From Dictyostelium firmibasis (Eukaryota; Evosea; Eumycetozoa; Dictyosteliales; Dictyosteliaceae), in assembly GCA_036169595.1 (NCBI GenBank), contig CM069765.1:4691001-4755000 (forward strand): a stretch of DNA of 64,000 bases. The letters run 5' to 3'. A program made the translations under genes and the position numbers. Below the pieces are notes generated by a model. It did not search any database and was not told where the DNA came from. It saw only the letters and a program-made list of their open reading frames with translations. Positions within the stretch are counted from its first letter, which is position 1, and each line of letters opens with the position of its first letter. Positions 10,113 to 25,940 of this stretch are shown piece after piece.

Positions 10113-10175
10113 ACTGGAGCTCTATCTCTAGACCTAGCACTCGGCATAGGCGGAGTACCTAGAGGAAGAGTGGTT
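10113..10175 (+). pseudogene. recA: Inverted 21-codon piece of recA
   Basis: Plus-strand codons read [20 protein letters not shown] plus V, exactly the RecA segment that precedes EIYGPESSGKT in the family. The rest of recA is on the minus strand to the left, starting at the very next expected residues. Both sides carry AT-dinucleotide tracts in inverted orientation (10099-10111 and 10174-10189). The piece was therefore flipped in place, or copied inverted, at AT repeats. Confidence 0.8.
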
Positions 10176-10302
10176 TTATATATATATATGCCAGGATTAT
10201 TTATGGATTGCAGGATATGCAGTGGGAATTCTTAGAATCTTTGGTACCTCTAGTCATTCTTAAAAGAGGAAAAGAGAAGCTTTATAGACTATGGAAAAAA
10301 TT
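10176..10302. other. Short stretch of probably bacterial DNA, unidentified
   Basis: Less AT-rich than the neighbouring element. One plus-strand frame is open for about 38 codons (contains GLQDMQWEFLESLVPL) but I do not recognise it. It ends where the DIRS repeat begins, near 10303. Confidence 0.3.
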
Positions 10303-13300
10303 AAAAATTTAATTAAAAATTTAATTCATTAAATTATATTTTATATTAAATATATATATTTATATTATGAATACATTTATTTATTTGATTATTCCCAAAT
10401 ATTTAAGATAATTTTTAAATTTTTAAAAATTTCGCGCAAAGTGTGGTGTGGGGTGTGTTAAAATTTCCCGCGCAAATAAGTGCGCCAAAAAGTGGGGGAA
10501 AAATAAATTTTTTTTTTTTTTTTTTGTTGAAATTTTTACAGACGAAAGCATTTCATTATAAATACCACACAGAAACTTTTACAATTTGATTTATTGAATT
10601 CCGACTAGGGAGGGTGGGTTGGGGCTAATATAAATATATATATTTAATATAAAATATAATTTAATGAATTAAATTTTTAATTTATATTATCATATATATA
10701 TTTATATTATGAAAGTTTGACTACAGTATTTAAGAAACCACCAGATTTTTCACCAATAATTCTTTTATCATAGAAGGTATCTATTGTTTCATTTGATTTC
10801 CAACGACCCATCTTCTTGACGACATGAAATGGTACATTGTTAGACAATAACAGAGAAGCCATAGCGGAACGAGTAGAGTGAGATTTGAACTTTGTAATGT
10901 CAATACCTGATTTAGAGAGGTATGATTTGACAATAGAATTAATATTATCTATTGATATTGGATCACCATTTGATAAAATAAAAACAGAGCTACCAGATTT
11001 TGTAGTTCTTTTAGGTTCAGCACTTTTAAGGTATCTTCTAAGATGAAGTACTGGACAAACACTTGAATTAGAGTCATCTAATGACGTTAATTCAATTACT
11101 GAAATATTAGCAGTATTATTCTTTGAATTTCTTTGTTCTTTTGCATTAATAACTGGTCCTTTGATATAGTGTTCATCAATGTATAAATCGTTGAAAGACC
11201 ATTTAATTAAATCTGATGATCTTGCTAAACTAAACATTTTACATAATACAATTGTTTTGTGTAAAAGAGATATGTATGTAAACTTTGGATACAATTTAAT
11301 TGTTGATAAGTATTTGAACACTTGATTTGCATCCCAAATTTCGTTATATTTTGTGTTTGTTGGACGCAATTTATGGATACCAGTCATAATTCTTGTAATG
11401 AATGGGTCATTAACAATTTCAGATTGATTCTTTAGAATTAATAATTGATTTAACATTGAACGATGGCTGTTGATTGTTGAATATGCTAATGGAGGTTGTA
11501 ACTTGAATAGATATGTAAGATAATCCATGAAAACTACCAATGTTATGTTTGAAGGTTTGAGATTGTTTTTCGAACAGAAATTGAAAAATTTTGAATAATT
11601 TGAATCATAAACCTTGAGTGTAGAAAGTTGCCAAGAGTTCATAAACAAGGTAGATGTACTTGACTTTTGAGTTCCAATTATAGATTTTACATAAGATTGG
11701 AAAGTTGAATAATCCCCAACTTCCAACGTTGTTGAATTTGAATTGGTATTGACTGAATTGATTCTTTGGTCAATACTTCCTGGAATGTACCCAGTACTTG
11801 AGGAAACAGATGGCGATGATGACGAGGAACTTGAGCTTGAATCATTGGATACCAAGTTGCTGACCTCCATATTGGAAAGATCAGTATTATAGAAACCATC
11901 TTCGAACTCAATAAGTTCATCTTCTCCATCACAGAAGGCAAAAGTATTGGAGGTGGAAAGGCGAGACATTGGTTCCATTGACTCCAATCGAGTTGAAGGG
12001 CATTCATTTTCATTGTTGAGTAGTTGATTGTTTGATGATTCAGATGAGATGCAAACAGATCCATTTGAATTTGACCGAATTGGAGTTGAATTCGATTGAA
12101 TACTTCTTTTTTGAGTTGCCAGTTGTAACTCTTGATCGGCTTGGATGATTTGTGATTCATCTCTGATAGACGACTGAGGTGATCGGCTTTGACATTGAAG
12201 AATCCTGGAATGTGTTCCCCGATCAGATTGATTTTCTTCTTGAGACATTGTTTCCAAAGTTGTTCGAAGAGAATCGATAGGTTCTGGATTTGACCACCTT
12301 GACGGTTGATATACGATAGAGTTGTTGTGTTGTCGGTTTGAACTTTTAGATTGCAGCTCTTTAACTTTCGACAAAGTTTTTGAAATGCCATTAATAGTGC
12401 AAGCATTTCTCGACGATTCGATGACATGTTTGATTGATCGGTTGACCATTAGAAAGACCAAGTTTGTATGAGCTTGTTTCCTTTCTTTAGAGTTGCACCT
12501 GCACCTGATTCTGATGCATCTGTTGTTAACACATAATCGTAACTTGGGAAAAAGACTTATTTCTTTTCCATTCCATTGGTTTAAGAGTTTTAACCAATTT
12601 GATATTTCTATCTTTACTTCTTGAGGGATTGTAAATGATTGATCCCAATTTCCATTTGCGATAATTAAACTTTGACAATGGAACTTGTTTGTTTGTCGAG
12701 TGTATAGACGGAATGGTATTACTGCATCTTTCAATGCAATAAGCTTTCCTTTTAAACCAGCTAACTTTCTTAGAGAACATGAATCCAGTTTTAGAAAGTT
12801 TCTTATTTCTTTGATGACACTCTTTTTCTTTTTCTCCGGGACAAGCAATTTCATTGATATTGAATCGATTTCTAACCCGAGAAATGTTATTGTTTGAGTT
12901 GGTTGTAAAACACTCTTTTCTAGATTTAATTTGAATCCCAGTTTTAATAAAAGGTCCATTGTTTTGTTGAGGTTGAGAGTACATTCTTCTTTTGTTGAAC
13001 CAACAATTAGAAGATCGTCCAAGTAAGCGATTACTGATACATTGATTTCTCTTAATCTTTGGAGTACTGGTCTCATTAACATTGTGAAGACTCGAGGAGC
13101 TGTTGATAATCCGAATGGCATCGTTTTCCAACGATAATGAATTCCTTTCCAAACGAACCGAAATAGGTCTCTGAATCTTTCGTCCACTAAGATATGAAGA
13201 TAGGCTTTCTTGATATCGAGTTTTACCATGTAATAACCTTGTTTCAACATTGATGAGAGATTCTTTATTCCTTCCATCTTGAATGATTGATTGCTGATGA

Positions 13301-15081
13301 ACTTGTTTAATCTTTTTAAATCTAGTACTGGACGAAGTAAATTCGTTCCAGCTTTTGGAACCGTAAACACGTTGGAGTAAAAAACGAGTTTTGAATAACG
13401 GTTTGGAAGTACTTGCTCTATAGCATCGTCTAGTAGCAATTCTTGTACTTCGTTTGTGATGCAATCCGTTTTCGGACCATCTGACATCGAGATCGGAATT
13501 GGGTTCAGCATCGGTTTGAAGTTTGGAAGTAGATAAATCTTTAAACCATTCACTACTTCTTGACAAAAGTTTGGAAGACCCAATTCTTTCCAAACTTGTT
13601 TGAAGTGGACAAGACGTCCACCTACCGGTAAGTTTACTTCTTGTTCTTCGGAAAACGGTAGTTGTTGTTGGAACCGTTTCCAGACTTGGTATTGTTGCTA
13701 CCTGCTGCAACAGTACTTTGGGATCCATTGAAGTTGTTGGATCGGCCATTACTCCCACTATTGGATTTACTATTACTACTGTTTCCATTAGTGTTATTAC
13801 CACTTGAGTTGTTATTATTGTTATTATTGTTGTTATTATTAAATGATTTCTTAAATCTTGGTTTTGATTGATAACTACTTTTTGATAATGATTGTTTTGT
13901 TTCATTATTCTTTCTGATTACCTTTGATAACTTTCTTATACGTTCAGTTTCAGTTTCATTAAATAATTTTGGAGTATCCTTTATCTTGATTGGTTGAACG
14001 ACTTCAGAACCATATATTTCTTTTGATATGTTGTTACGACGAACACGACTTAATGATGCTTGTGCATTAATAGTTAAAAGAATAGTAGAATCAGCTAAAT
14101 AACTTAATAGTTCAGTATCGACTTCAGAATTATCAGTAGATGATAACATGTTTGATATCAAGAGGATAGGTTTCAATATATCATTGATTCTTTTTTCGAC
14201 AATGAATAGATCAGAATCATTATTCTTGAGATGAGATGAGGCAGTAATACCATCTGGAGTACCGAATGGAGCAACATTAACTTGAAAATTTGATGGAAAG
14301 CAAAAAGTTTTATTAAAATCAGAAATATCGTTCTTTTTGAGGATACATTGTTCTTCAACCAGTAAACCTTGATTGTTTAATAAATGTTTATATTCATTAA
14401 ACAATAAATCAGATAATTGATATTCAGTTGGTATATCGACATCATTATTTGAATCATCATCATTATCTTCATTCTCTTTATCTGAATTGTTATTATTCTC
14501 TTGATTTTTACTTATATTATTGTTAGATGTTATTGGTTCTTTAACGTATCTACTAAATGTTAATGTTAATTTATTTATTTGATCTTCAATTGATTTCATT
14601 CTAATATCCATTGAATTTGTGTTATTATCTGTAGAGGAACTGCCATAGCTTTGATCATTAGAGTTATTATTAACAGTGGTGTTCATTATTTTATTTAATT
14701 TAAAATATTGTATGAGTTAGTATAATATTAAATTAAAATATATAAAAATATTGTTATAAATTAATTATTTGTATAAAAATTGTGTGAATGTATCTTAAAC
14801 ATATAGGAGGAATTCCCAAATAAAATAAATCAAATTGTAAAAGTTTCTGTGTGGTATTTATAATGAATATATATGATAATATAAAATTTTATTTTTCCCC
14901 CACTTTTTGGCGCACTTATTTGCGCGGGAAATTTTAACACACCCCACACTACACTTTGCGCGAAATTTTTAAAAATTTAAAAATTATCTTAAATATTTGG
15001 GAATAATCAAATAAATAAATGTATTCATAATATAAATATATATATTTAATATAAAAAATAATTTAATGAATTAAATTTTTA
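10303..15081 (-). mobile_element. DIRS-type retrotransposon, subfamily A, nearly complete (4.8 kb)
   Basis: Parts on the minus strand: promoter-side terminal repeat 15081-14687; ORF1 14686-13634 (Gag-like, poly-Asn tract, C-terminal Asn/Ser/Gly-rich region); RT/RNase H and recombinase region 13583-10707; distal terminal repeat 10706-10303. RT shows the YLDDLLIVG catalytic motif, and the recombinase shows HSTR and FYD. DIRS elements have no LTRs or integrase; they integrate a circular DNA by tyrosine recombinase, without target-site duplication. The RT and recombinase genes overlap in different frames in this family. The element is close to whole with perhaps one or two breaks. It is about 4.8 kb, the size known for DIRS-1. 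Confidence 0.85.
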
Positions 15082-15338
15082 ATTTAATAATTAAATTATA
15101 TTTTATATTAAATATATATATTTAAATTGGTCCCAACCCGCCCTCCCTTAGTCGGAATTCCATATAAATCAAATTGTTTTCAATATTTAGTGCCACTATT
15201 TATACTGTTTTTACTTTCTGAAAAATTTCACAAAACTCAAAAAAATAGGTGCGTGACACGTGGCAACTTTTTTCAAACTCGAAATTTTTCATTTTTTCAA
15301 TAATTTTTTCGAGCTAAAATATCTCCAGAAAATTCTCT
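15082..15338 (-). repeat. DIRS subfamily B end-repeat fragment
   Basis: AT-rich start, the GC-richer box (about 15125-15150), the CCACGTG core (about 15256-15262) and a TTCGAGCTAAAA block match other subfamily B 3' repeats, for example 46500-46700. It is cut off at 15338 where CACTA-like copy 1 begins. Confidence 0.75.
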
Positions 15339-15622
15339 CACTACAACATTTCTTCTACCCCCTGCTGTGTGTTTTTCTGAAGTAATTTTTGAAAGTGTGG
15401 GTGGGGGTAGCTGCGCAAATTTTTTTTTTTTTTTTAAATTATTTCAATTTTTTTTTTCAAAATTTTATTTTTCATATCATTCACCTCAAATAAACTACAT
15501 TATAATATATATTTATTACCTATTTGATAATTTTATTTGTTTACTTTATTTGTTACTTTATAATATATATTTTGTGCCCGTTTTATTTATTTATTATTTT
15601 TTAGAGGTGTTAATTAAATTAG

Positions 15623-19376
<3,754 letters not shown>

Positions 19377-19752
19377 TAAAATAATAACAATAATATTACA
19401 AAAAAAAAAAAAATCACAAAAAAAAAAAAAAAAAAAAAAAATAACCAACAAAAAAAAAAAAAAAAAATTTTAATTTTAAAAAAAAATATAAATAAAAATT
19501 AATTATTAACCGATTCAGTTTGTGATAAATCTTTACACGGACTGAATCGGTTGAAAAATACACTTTTATTTGAATTTTTAGGAGACGGCAGGTTGCGAAG
19601 ATTTCAGGTGGTATATGTCGAAATCTTCCCACAATTTTTATATGAGAAACTTTTTTTTTTTTTCAAAGTTAATTTTTACATATTAAATTTTTATGAGACC
19701 CCACTTAACACTTGTAAAAACCCACGGCAGGGGGAGAAGATAATTTGCAGTG

Positions 19753-20786
19753 TAGCATTACAATTCAAGTGAATACATTTTTTGATTTGTACCTCTGTTA
19801 CTTCAGCCTCTTCTTCAACATAATCCTCCTCTCGTCTTTGATTTTGAAATTCAATTTCCCTTTGAATTTGAAGTTCACCATCTCTTATAAATCCCATTAT
19901 TATTTCTTCTTCACTTCTCTGAACTTGATTGTTTCTTATTTCAGATGGTACAATATATGGTTTTTTAAAATTAATTGGTTGGTTGAAATAGTAACACACA
20001 TGACAATTCGGCGTACATCTGTTTTGGTGCAATTCCAAACGTTTTTCATGTTTATTCCTGTATCCAGTGTCTGAAAATCTGCTGTTGCAAGGGTCGTGTC
20101 TGCAAGTATACCAGTTTGGTATTTGGTTAGATATTGGATGTTGATTTACAGGTACATTTACACCAACCACATTGGACAAACGTGGTGTGGGTGTGTATGA
20201 AATTTCAGGTTCAAACTCAACATTGCTTGGCTGAGTACTATTCAAACTTGGTTGAGAATTGGTTGGAACATCATCATCCTCATCAGCAGCAATCAATAAA
20301 TAATTTAATCCACCACCACCACCACCACTACTACTACTACTATTTCCAACAGAGCAATAATAATTCAACAATATAATTAAAAAAATTAAATAATTTATTT
20401 TCATTTTCATTAAAATAATAACAATAATATTACAAAAAAAAAAAAAAATCACAAAAAAAAAAAAAAAAAAAAAAATAACCAACAAAAAAAAAAAAAAAAA
20501 ATTTTAATTTTAAAAAAAAATATAAATAAAAATTAATTATTAACCGATTCAGTTTGTGATAAATCTTTACACGGACTGAATCGGTTGAAAAATACACTTT
20601 TATTTGAATTTTTAGGAGACGGCAGGTTGCGAAGATTTCAGGTGGTATACGTCGAAATCTTCCCACAATTTTTATATGAGAAACTTTTTTTTTTTTTCAA
20701 AGTTAATTTTTACATATTAAATTTTTATGAGACCCCACTTAACACTTGTAAAAACCCACGGCAGGGGGAGAAGATAATTTGCAGTG
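19753..20786 (-). mobile_element. Duplicated 5' end of the CACTA-like element
   Basis: Repeats 18719-19752 almost base for base: TIR CACTGCAAATT, subterminal hairpins, T-tract and the first exon start with its Ser/Gly run. The inner boundary (19752/19753) joins a complete element end to an internal exon position, giving a tandem duplication of about 1.03 kb. A few differences (number of Gly codons, Ala to Pro change, single bases) show that the two units have existed separately for some time or came from different copies. Confidence 0.8.
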
Positions 20787-21285
20787 TTTTAGAGAAGATT
20801 TTTTGAATAACTTATATTTGCACTGCATTAATGGAAATACTGCCTCTGATTCTGAGATAGAACAGAATATAGTATTCTATTTTATTGATCAAAAATTGAA
20901 TGAGATCAAGAATTTTGAAATAATTAATTATTTTATTACAAAAAATTTTGGTGGGGATTCTGAAAAGGTTTTGTATTGTGAATTGGATAATAAAAAGCTA
21001 CTTAATTTTAACTCGAGAGCTGAATTCTTAGAAAATGTGGAAGCCACATTTATCTATATAAGCAAAATAGCTCTGGAAGGACTTGAAGATATCATAACTG
21101 ATCTTAACTCTTCAGCACCTCATTATCGAGCTACCGCTTCAAATTTACCATTAAACTATCCTCAATCACTTCTACCACATCTAGAGTTCGCCAAAACCGA
21201 TATAGAAAAACTTGCAATACTCTGCACGGAGATAGATAATCTAGATTTAGAAGAGATGAATGAAGCAGCAGTAACTACAATGTAA
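20787..21285 (+). CDS. Hypothetical bacterial protein, 5' end missing
   Basis: Open from the CACTA boundary to the stop at 21285, about 165 residues; the true start is lost. The sequence is acidic, with Asn/Glu/Leu-rich helices (for example HLEFAKTDIEKLAILC and EIDNLDLEEMNEAAV) and no membrane segment. I do not recognise the family. It belongs to the same bacterial block as the DinG remnant and reads in the same direction as the next frame, 55 bases on. Confidence 0.4.
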
Positions 21286-21340
21286 ATTTTTATAAAATGA
21301 TAAGTATAGTATGATTCATTAAGGAAATCTTTTTTACAGA

Positions 21341-21859
21341 TTGAATGCCAAGATATGGGGCGCTGTTGAGGAACAGGCTCTTAAGAGGCCGATACTCATC
21401 AGAACTTTGGCACTGCTTCTTATTCCCTACTCTCTTTTTAAACGAGCCGTTGCCCCATTTGTTTCCAGCTACTCAAGTTGCCAAACACTAAAACGGATTA
21501 GTCAAACTGCTAAAATAACACCTATAAGTTCTTATTCCCTACTCTTCTTCGCTCAAGCTGATAAGAAAATAACAAGCATCTCTCTGCTAAAAAATATTGG
21601 GTATATTCTTTTACTCCCAATCTACGTCACCGCCTGCACAGTTCATCGCTCTTTTCAAATTCTCTGGTCTCCTCTTTCTGCAGCAAGAAAAAACCACCTA
21701 GCTACAGATAAGGCATTAAACGAGATCTCTATTTTTGAACAAGCAGTCTATAGATCCGTTGTGGGTAGAGCCGATCAAAATAAAAAATTGATAGGAATAC
21801 AGTGGCACGAAGAATTGATAAGTCAGATCGGAACACCGGACTCTGCACTGTCCAAATAA
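21341..21859 (+). CDS. Hypothetical bacterial membrane-associated protein
   Basis: 172 residues from a TTG codon, so the start is uncertain. The N-terminal half has a hydrophobic stretch (TLALLLIPYSLF), and a clear membrane segment follows (NIGYILLLPIYVTACTV), then a basic/polar tail. The pattern of a short protein with a central bilobed hydrophobic segment is common among chlamydial inclusion-membrane and envelope proteins, but no family can be named. No lesion is visible. Confidence 0.4.
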   Translation: MNAKIWGAVEEQALKRPILIRTLALLLIPYSLFKRAVAPFVSSYSSCQTLKRISQTAKITPISSYSLLFFAQADKKITSISLLKNIGYILLLPIYVTACTVHRSFQILWSPLSAARKNHLATDKALNEISIFEQAVYRSVVGRADQNKKLIGIQWHEELISQIGTPDSALSK

Positions 21860-21914
21860 TTTGAAAACATATAGTGCTATTTTCTATTCAACATCATCTC
21901 TTAAGAAGAAAAAG

Positions 21915-22850
21915 CTATAGATGCATAGCCATCTTTTTTACAATAGTAGTTCCAATTTTATCTGTTGGCCCCTGCCAAACTTGGCACGAGGGAAGAGAGT
22001 CTAAAAACACCTTGCCATACCCCTTCTTTGCGATACGCGAATCAAGACAGACAACGACACCAAAATCTGTCTTTCGTCGAATGAGACGCCCAAAAGCCTG
22101 CTTAAATTTCACTACAGCTCGAGGAAACCCGTAGTGGATAAATGAATTTAACCCTTTTTTTCCATAGCTTCATGGCGTGCTTGATACATCGGGTCTGATG
22201 GAACATCAAAGGGCAGCTTTGTAATGACCACTGCTCGAAGAGCCTCTCCTGGGATATCAACTCCCTCCCAAAAGGAGTCAGTAGCCTATAAAACACCCTT
22301 CATATTTTTCCGAAAAGCATGTAAAAGTTGACTTCGAGGCATTTCACCCTGTTTCATAGGAGACAAGCCCTCTTTTATGCATCCCTGAGAGAGAGCCGGA
22401 TAGAATTTTTTCAGCATCGAATAGGAGGTAAAGAGAAAGAGCGCTCCTCCACGAGAGACTTTAGCTATATTGAAGAGCGCCTCCTGTAGCCGTTCTATAT
22501 AGTGTGGCTCTTCTGAAGAGGGAAAATCCTCTCCCAATATGAAGAGGGCATTTTTTTCATATGGAAAAGGGGAGGGATAGATCTCTTCAAAGAGGGCGCC
22601 ATTTGTCTCTTCATGAAATGAGGCTATGCCAAGCCTTCCCTTGATAAAGGAAAAATTTTCCTTTGTAGTTAAAGTTGCGCTTACGAGAAGAGTGCTGCCC
22701 ATAGGATCAAAAAGCTTCTGCCTAAGCTCTTTCCCAATATAAAAAGAAGAGATAATACAGGCGATTTGAATGCCTCCTAAAGGGCTTTTACTCCACTCAA
22801 TCCAGGCAACCTTTTCAGGATCATCGATAGATGCAAAAAAGAGGGCTAAC
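21915..22850 (-). pseudogene. dinG: DinG/Rad3-type ATP-dependent DNA helicase, C-terminal half, broken
   Basis: The minus strand reads LVSATLTTKENFSFIKGRLG (motif III region), GGALFLFTSYSMLKKFY, then SFWEGVDIPGEALRAVVITK (motif V) and QAFGRLIRRKTDFGVVVCLD (motif VI). These are the conserved blocks of the XPD-like helicases DinG/YoaA. DinG unwinds DNA and RNA-DNA hybrids using a Fe-S cluster; the N-terminal half with the cluster is not here, because the gene is cut at 22850 by the Harbinger end. A TAG replaces a codon just before the ATDSFWEG segment (about 22286), and a one-base loss in a run of seven A (sense strand, about 22155) shifts the frame before motif VI. Confidence 0.75.
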
Positions 22851-23009
22851 TGAGGTGTTTTCACTTACTTAAATTTAAATATTAAATTACAATTTCAAAA
22901 CTTAAGATGTGTATACTTTCACAGATTTAAATTTAATTTTTGTAAAAAACATAAAAGGCTTAAAAAATGAATACTTTTTTTATAATTTATAAATGAAAAG
23001 ATTTAATTT

Positions 23010-23508
23010 TTATTTATTGGGATTGGTTTTATATTTTAATAGTTGAATCAATATTTCAGACAACACTTCTAATTGGTTACTTGATCTTTCTAATTGTGTT
23101 ATTAATCTAGAGTTTAAAGAGTTATTAACACTATCTTGTTTAATTTGATGATCTAACTTTTCTCTTTCGATCTGTTCTTGTTTTTCAAGTCTGGAGCATA
23201 CCTTCCCTCTGAATGATTTTTCATCTTGAAAGATATTTGTTAAAGTTGAATAACGATCTCTTCTTACATTTGTTCTATTCTGTTGTTGAGAAGCAATATC
23301 ATCAGAGATTTGGGAAGAATTTAATCTTGATTCGGTATCACCAATTACTTGAGAACTTCTTAATTCTTTCTCTATTAATTCCAATAATTTAGAAGATTTG
23401 TTAAAATAGTTTTCACAAGTATCAAGATATAAACTGAAATTATGTTTGGAACCATATTTATTGATGTGATGACTTGTGAATCTCTTTGGACGAGTGAATG
23501 GTTTTTTT
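23010..23508 (-). pseudogene. C-terminal half of the Harbinger Myb/SANT-like gene
   Basis: Same sequence as the C-terminal 160 or so residues of the protein at 4508-3645, including the Gln/Arg-rich coiled-coil region, with one or two substitutions (for example Asn to Tyr near the end). The Myb-like domain and acidic N-terminus are separated from it, so no functional helper protein is made from this copy. Confidence 0.7.
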
Positions 23509-23558
23509 ATATTATCATATATATATTTAAATTTATGAATACATTTATTTATTTGAAA
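23509..23558. repeat. 50-base DIRS end-repeat scrap at the Harbinger inversion point
   Basis: Begins TATATTATCATATATATATT and continues to an ATTTATTTATTTGAAA end, identical to the outer end of the DIRS subfamily B repeat (for example 42070-42125). It marks the joint between the two oppositely oriented halves of Harbinger copy 2. Confidence 0.8.
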
Positions 23559-23729
23559 TGAGGTGTTTACAGTAAATTGTAGAAATCAAATTCAAAAATT
23601 AAGTACGGTGTACTTTCACAGATTTAAATTTAATTTTTGTAAAACATATCAAATTTTCGACGAAAGCTCTTTTAAATTAAAATAAACTTTAAAAGGAATA
23701 AAAAAATAATATAATTTAAAAAAATAAAT

Positions 23730-25168
23730 TCATTTATTGTTTCTTAAATTAAAATTGATTTGTTCAATATGGAATATCATTATTAAACAGTACGAAAGGA
23801 AGTTTGGTTGATGAATTCCTCTTTGTTTTACTATTCCCCATCTATTCTTCATATCAGCAAACTTGTTCTCTACCAATGACCGTTTACCAGCTTGGAAATG
23901 ATGGAATCTTGATTCCACAACTTTTCTTTCTTGATTGGAAAGTATTTCGTCACCTTTACCAAGAAGATTTTTGATTCTCTTTGGTGTATAAAACAAGGTA
24001 CCGTTGTAAGCAGGGTCTGCAAGTACTGAAAACTCTTCTCCGTTTTTTATAAAAGAGTAAATTAGATCATTGAGACCAGTTAACATTGACATACCTGAAT
24101 CATTATTATGACCTTTACCAATGATCGCAGAATCGATTGTACCATTTTCATCGACAAGTATTTGAATTGTAAAAGAGTGATACTTTAAGTCGCCTCTGTA
24201 CCATTCGAATTGATATGGATGCACTCGATTGATTCTAAAATCGGTACAATCGACATAATGTAAACAGTTCAAGTTCATTAACTCCAACGAGATGGTATAA
24301 AGACATGGTATCATAAGTGGAATAAGTGCACGTACAGCTCTTGAAATAGTAGCACTACTAATACTAAAGATTCTCTTTAACAATGAGGTTGAATTTGGTC
24401 CTTTCTAAATTATTTGACAAAAATATTTAATATTCTAATATAATAGTAATCTAAAACTTATTTTTAATATGTACAGACCTTCAAAAAAAACAATACTAAC
24501 AACACTTTCAATCTTGAATCTAACAAACATTTAAACGCTTTGACTGAGTTTCTACACAATCTAACAATTTCATCAACGAGATCTATTGGTAAACCTAATT
24601 CATTGTAAACATCTACTTGATTGTAATGAGTTGGATATAAATCTTTAAATATTCTAACAGTTTTACGAGATTGGTTTTTATTTAATGGAGTTGGAACAAA
24701 TGTATCATTTCTATATCTCTTTTTAATTGTTCTTTCCAATCTATTAATATTAATATAGTTATGTCTAATAATTTTCTTTTGTTGAACATCATTATTTTCA
24801 TTCAGTTGATTCAAAATCCTGAATGGATCATTGTTGAATATGTTTGTATTTGAGTTAAGTTTTTTAATTATAATACTCTTTATTAAGTTGATTTTGGAAA
24901 TTGTTGCTATAATCATCTTTATTACTACAATAGTTTCTACATCATCGATATCGAATTGATTTGTATTTATAAAATCTTTTACAATTGTTTCAAATCGATT
25001 TCGTTCAAATGTTTCTAACATGTTTTTATTAAAACCATCATCTAAAATTTCCCAAGTAGATTCATTAAAACTATATCCTTCCCATTTTATAAAGTATTCT
25101 ATCGAACCATCTATAATTCTTTTATCTAAAATTTCTTCAACATTATATCGATAATTGTTACTATCCAT
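23730..25168 (-). CDS. Chromodomain-containing PIF/Harbinger-like DDE transposase, copy 2 (spliced)
   Basis: Exon 1 is 25168-24479 and exon 2 is 24404-23730, with a 74-base intron; 454 residues in phase. It has the same domains as the copy at 5240-6678: chromodomain, helix-turn-helix and DDE core. There are only a handful of substitutions (for example Leu to Phe and Asn to Ile in the linker, Glu to Ala before FKCLL, Val to Leu before NCLHY). All three catalytic acidic residues are kept, so this gene could still make transposase although the element around it is scrambled. The intron boundaries are conserved. Confidence 0.75.
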
Positions 25169-25940
25169 TTGAGTTAACTTTATATCAATTAAATAATTGT
25201 TATTTATAGTAATTATAGTTTATAAGTTTATATAATATTTATAGTTTATAGGTTTTTAATTATATTATTTAATGTGAATAGAAAATTAATGTGAAACAAT
25301 TATTTTCACGCAAGTGGTATAAAAAAATAATAAATTTAATTAAATTTAATTACTTTTTAACACTAACCCACACGTGGTAAAAATTATTGAAAATAAATTG
25401 AAAAAAATAAATAATTTAATTAAATTTAATTATTTACCCCTAATGTGGTTAAATTATATCGATAATTTACAACAATTGACACGTGGCAATATTATTATTA
25501 AAATAAATTAATAAAAACACCCACATTTTTAATTTTATTTTTTATTTTTTATTATTTTTTATTTTTTATTTTTTAATATCTTTAATTTTTTAATTAGAAA
25601 ACTACAATAAGTTACACAAAACAATTTAATTATTAAAAACAAAAACAAACATATATATTAAGTAATAACATTCTTTTATTAAACACCATGGGTATGCATT
25701 ACTAAAATAAAAATAATACAGTTTACAAATTGTTTTATTAACAAAATGTGTTTTAATAGATTTTAGAAATCTAAAAAAATATAAATTAGATAAATCAAAC
25801 AATAACAATATTAATAAAAATAATATTAGTAATAACTATGAATCAACAGAATCAACAGAATCTAGTAGTGAAAATGAAGAATATAGTGATGATATTGCAT
25901 TGTCAAACAATGAAAATGATGATTACAGTGATAATGATAT

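Larger units (their letters stand above)
22851..25940. mobile_element. PIF/Harbinger-like DNA transposon, copy 2, internally inverted
   Basis: 22851-23508 equals the left end and 3' half of the Myb-like gene of copy 1 (3488 to about 4143). 23559-25940 equals the rest of copy 1 from its right end (6848) back to about 4465, in the opposite orientation. A 50-base DIRS end-repeat scrap lies between, and about 320 bases of the Myb-like gene are absent. Identity with copy 1 is very high. The left flank is the dinG remnant and the right end is fused to DIRS subfamily B ORF1. Confidence 0.8.

Noticed and set aside
20787-22850. Bacterial insertion sequence or prophage as carrier of the bacterial blocks
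   Set aside because: No bacterial transposase, integrase or phage gene was seen in any block; all mobile elements present are eukaryotic.
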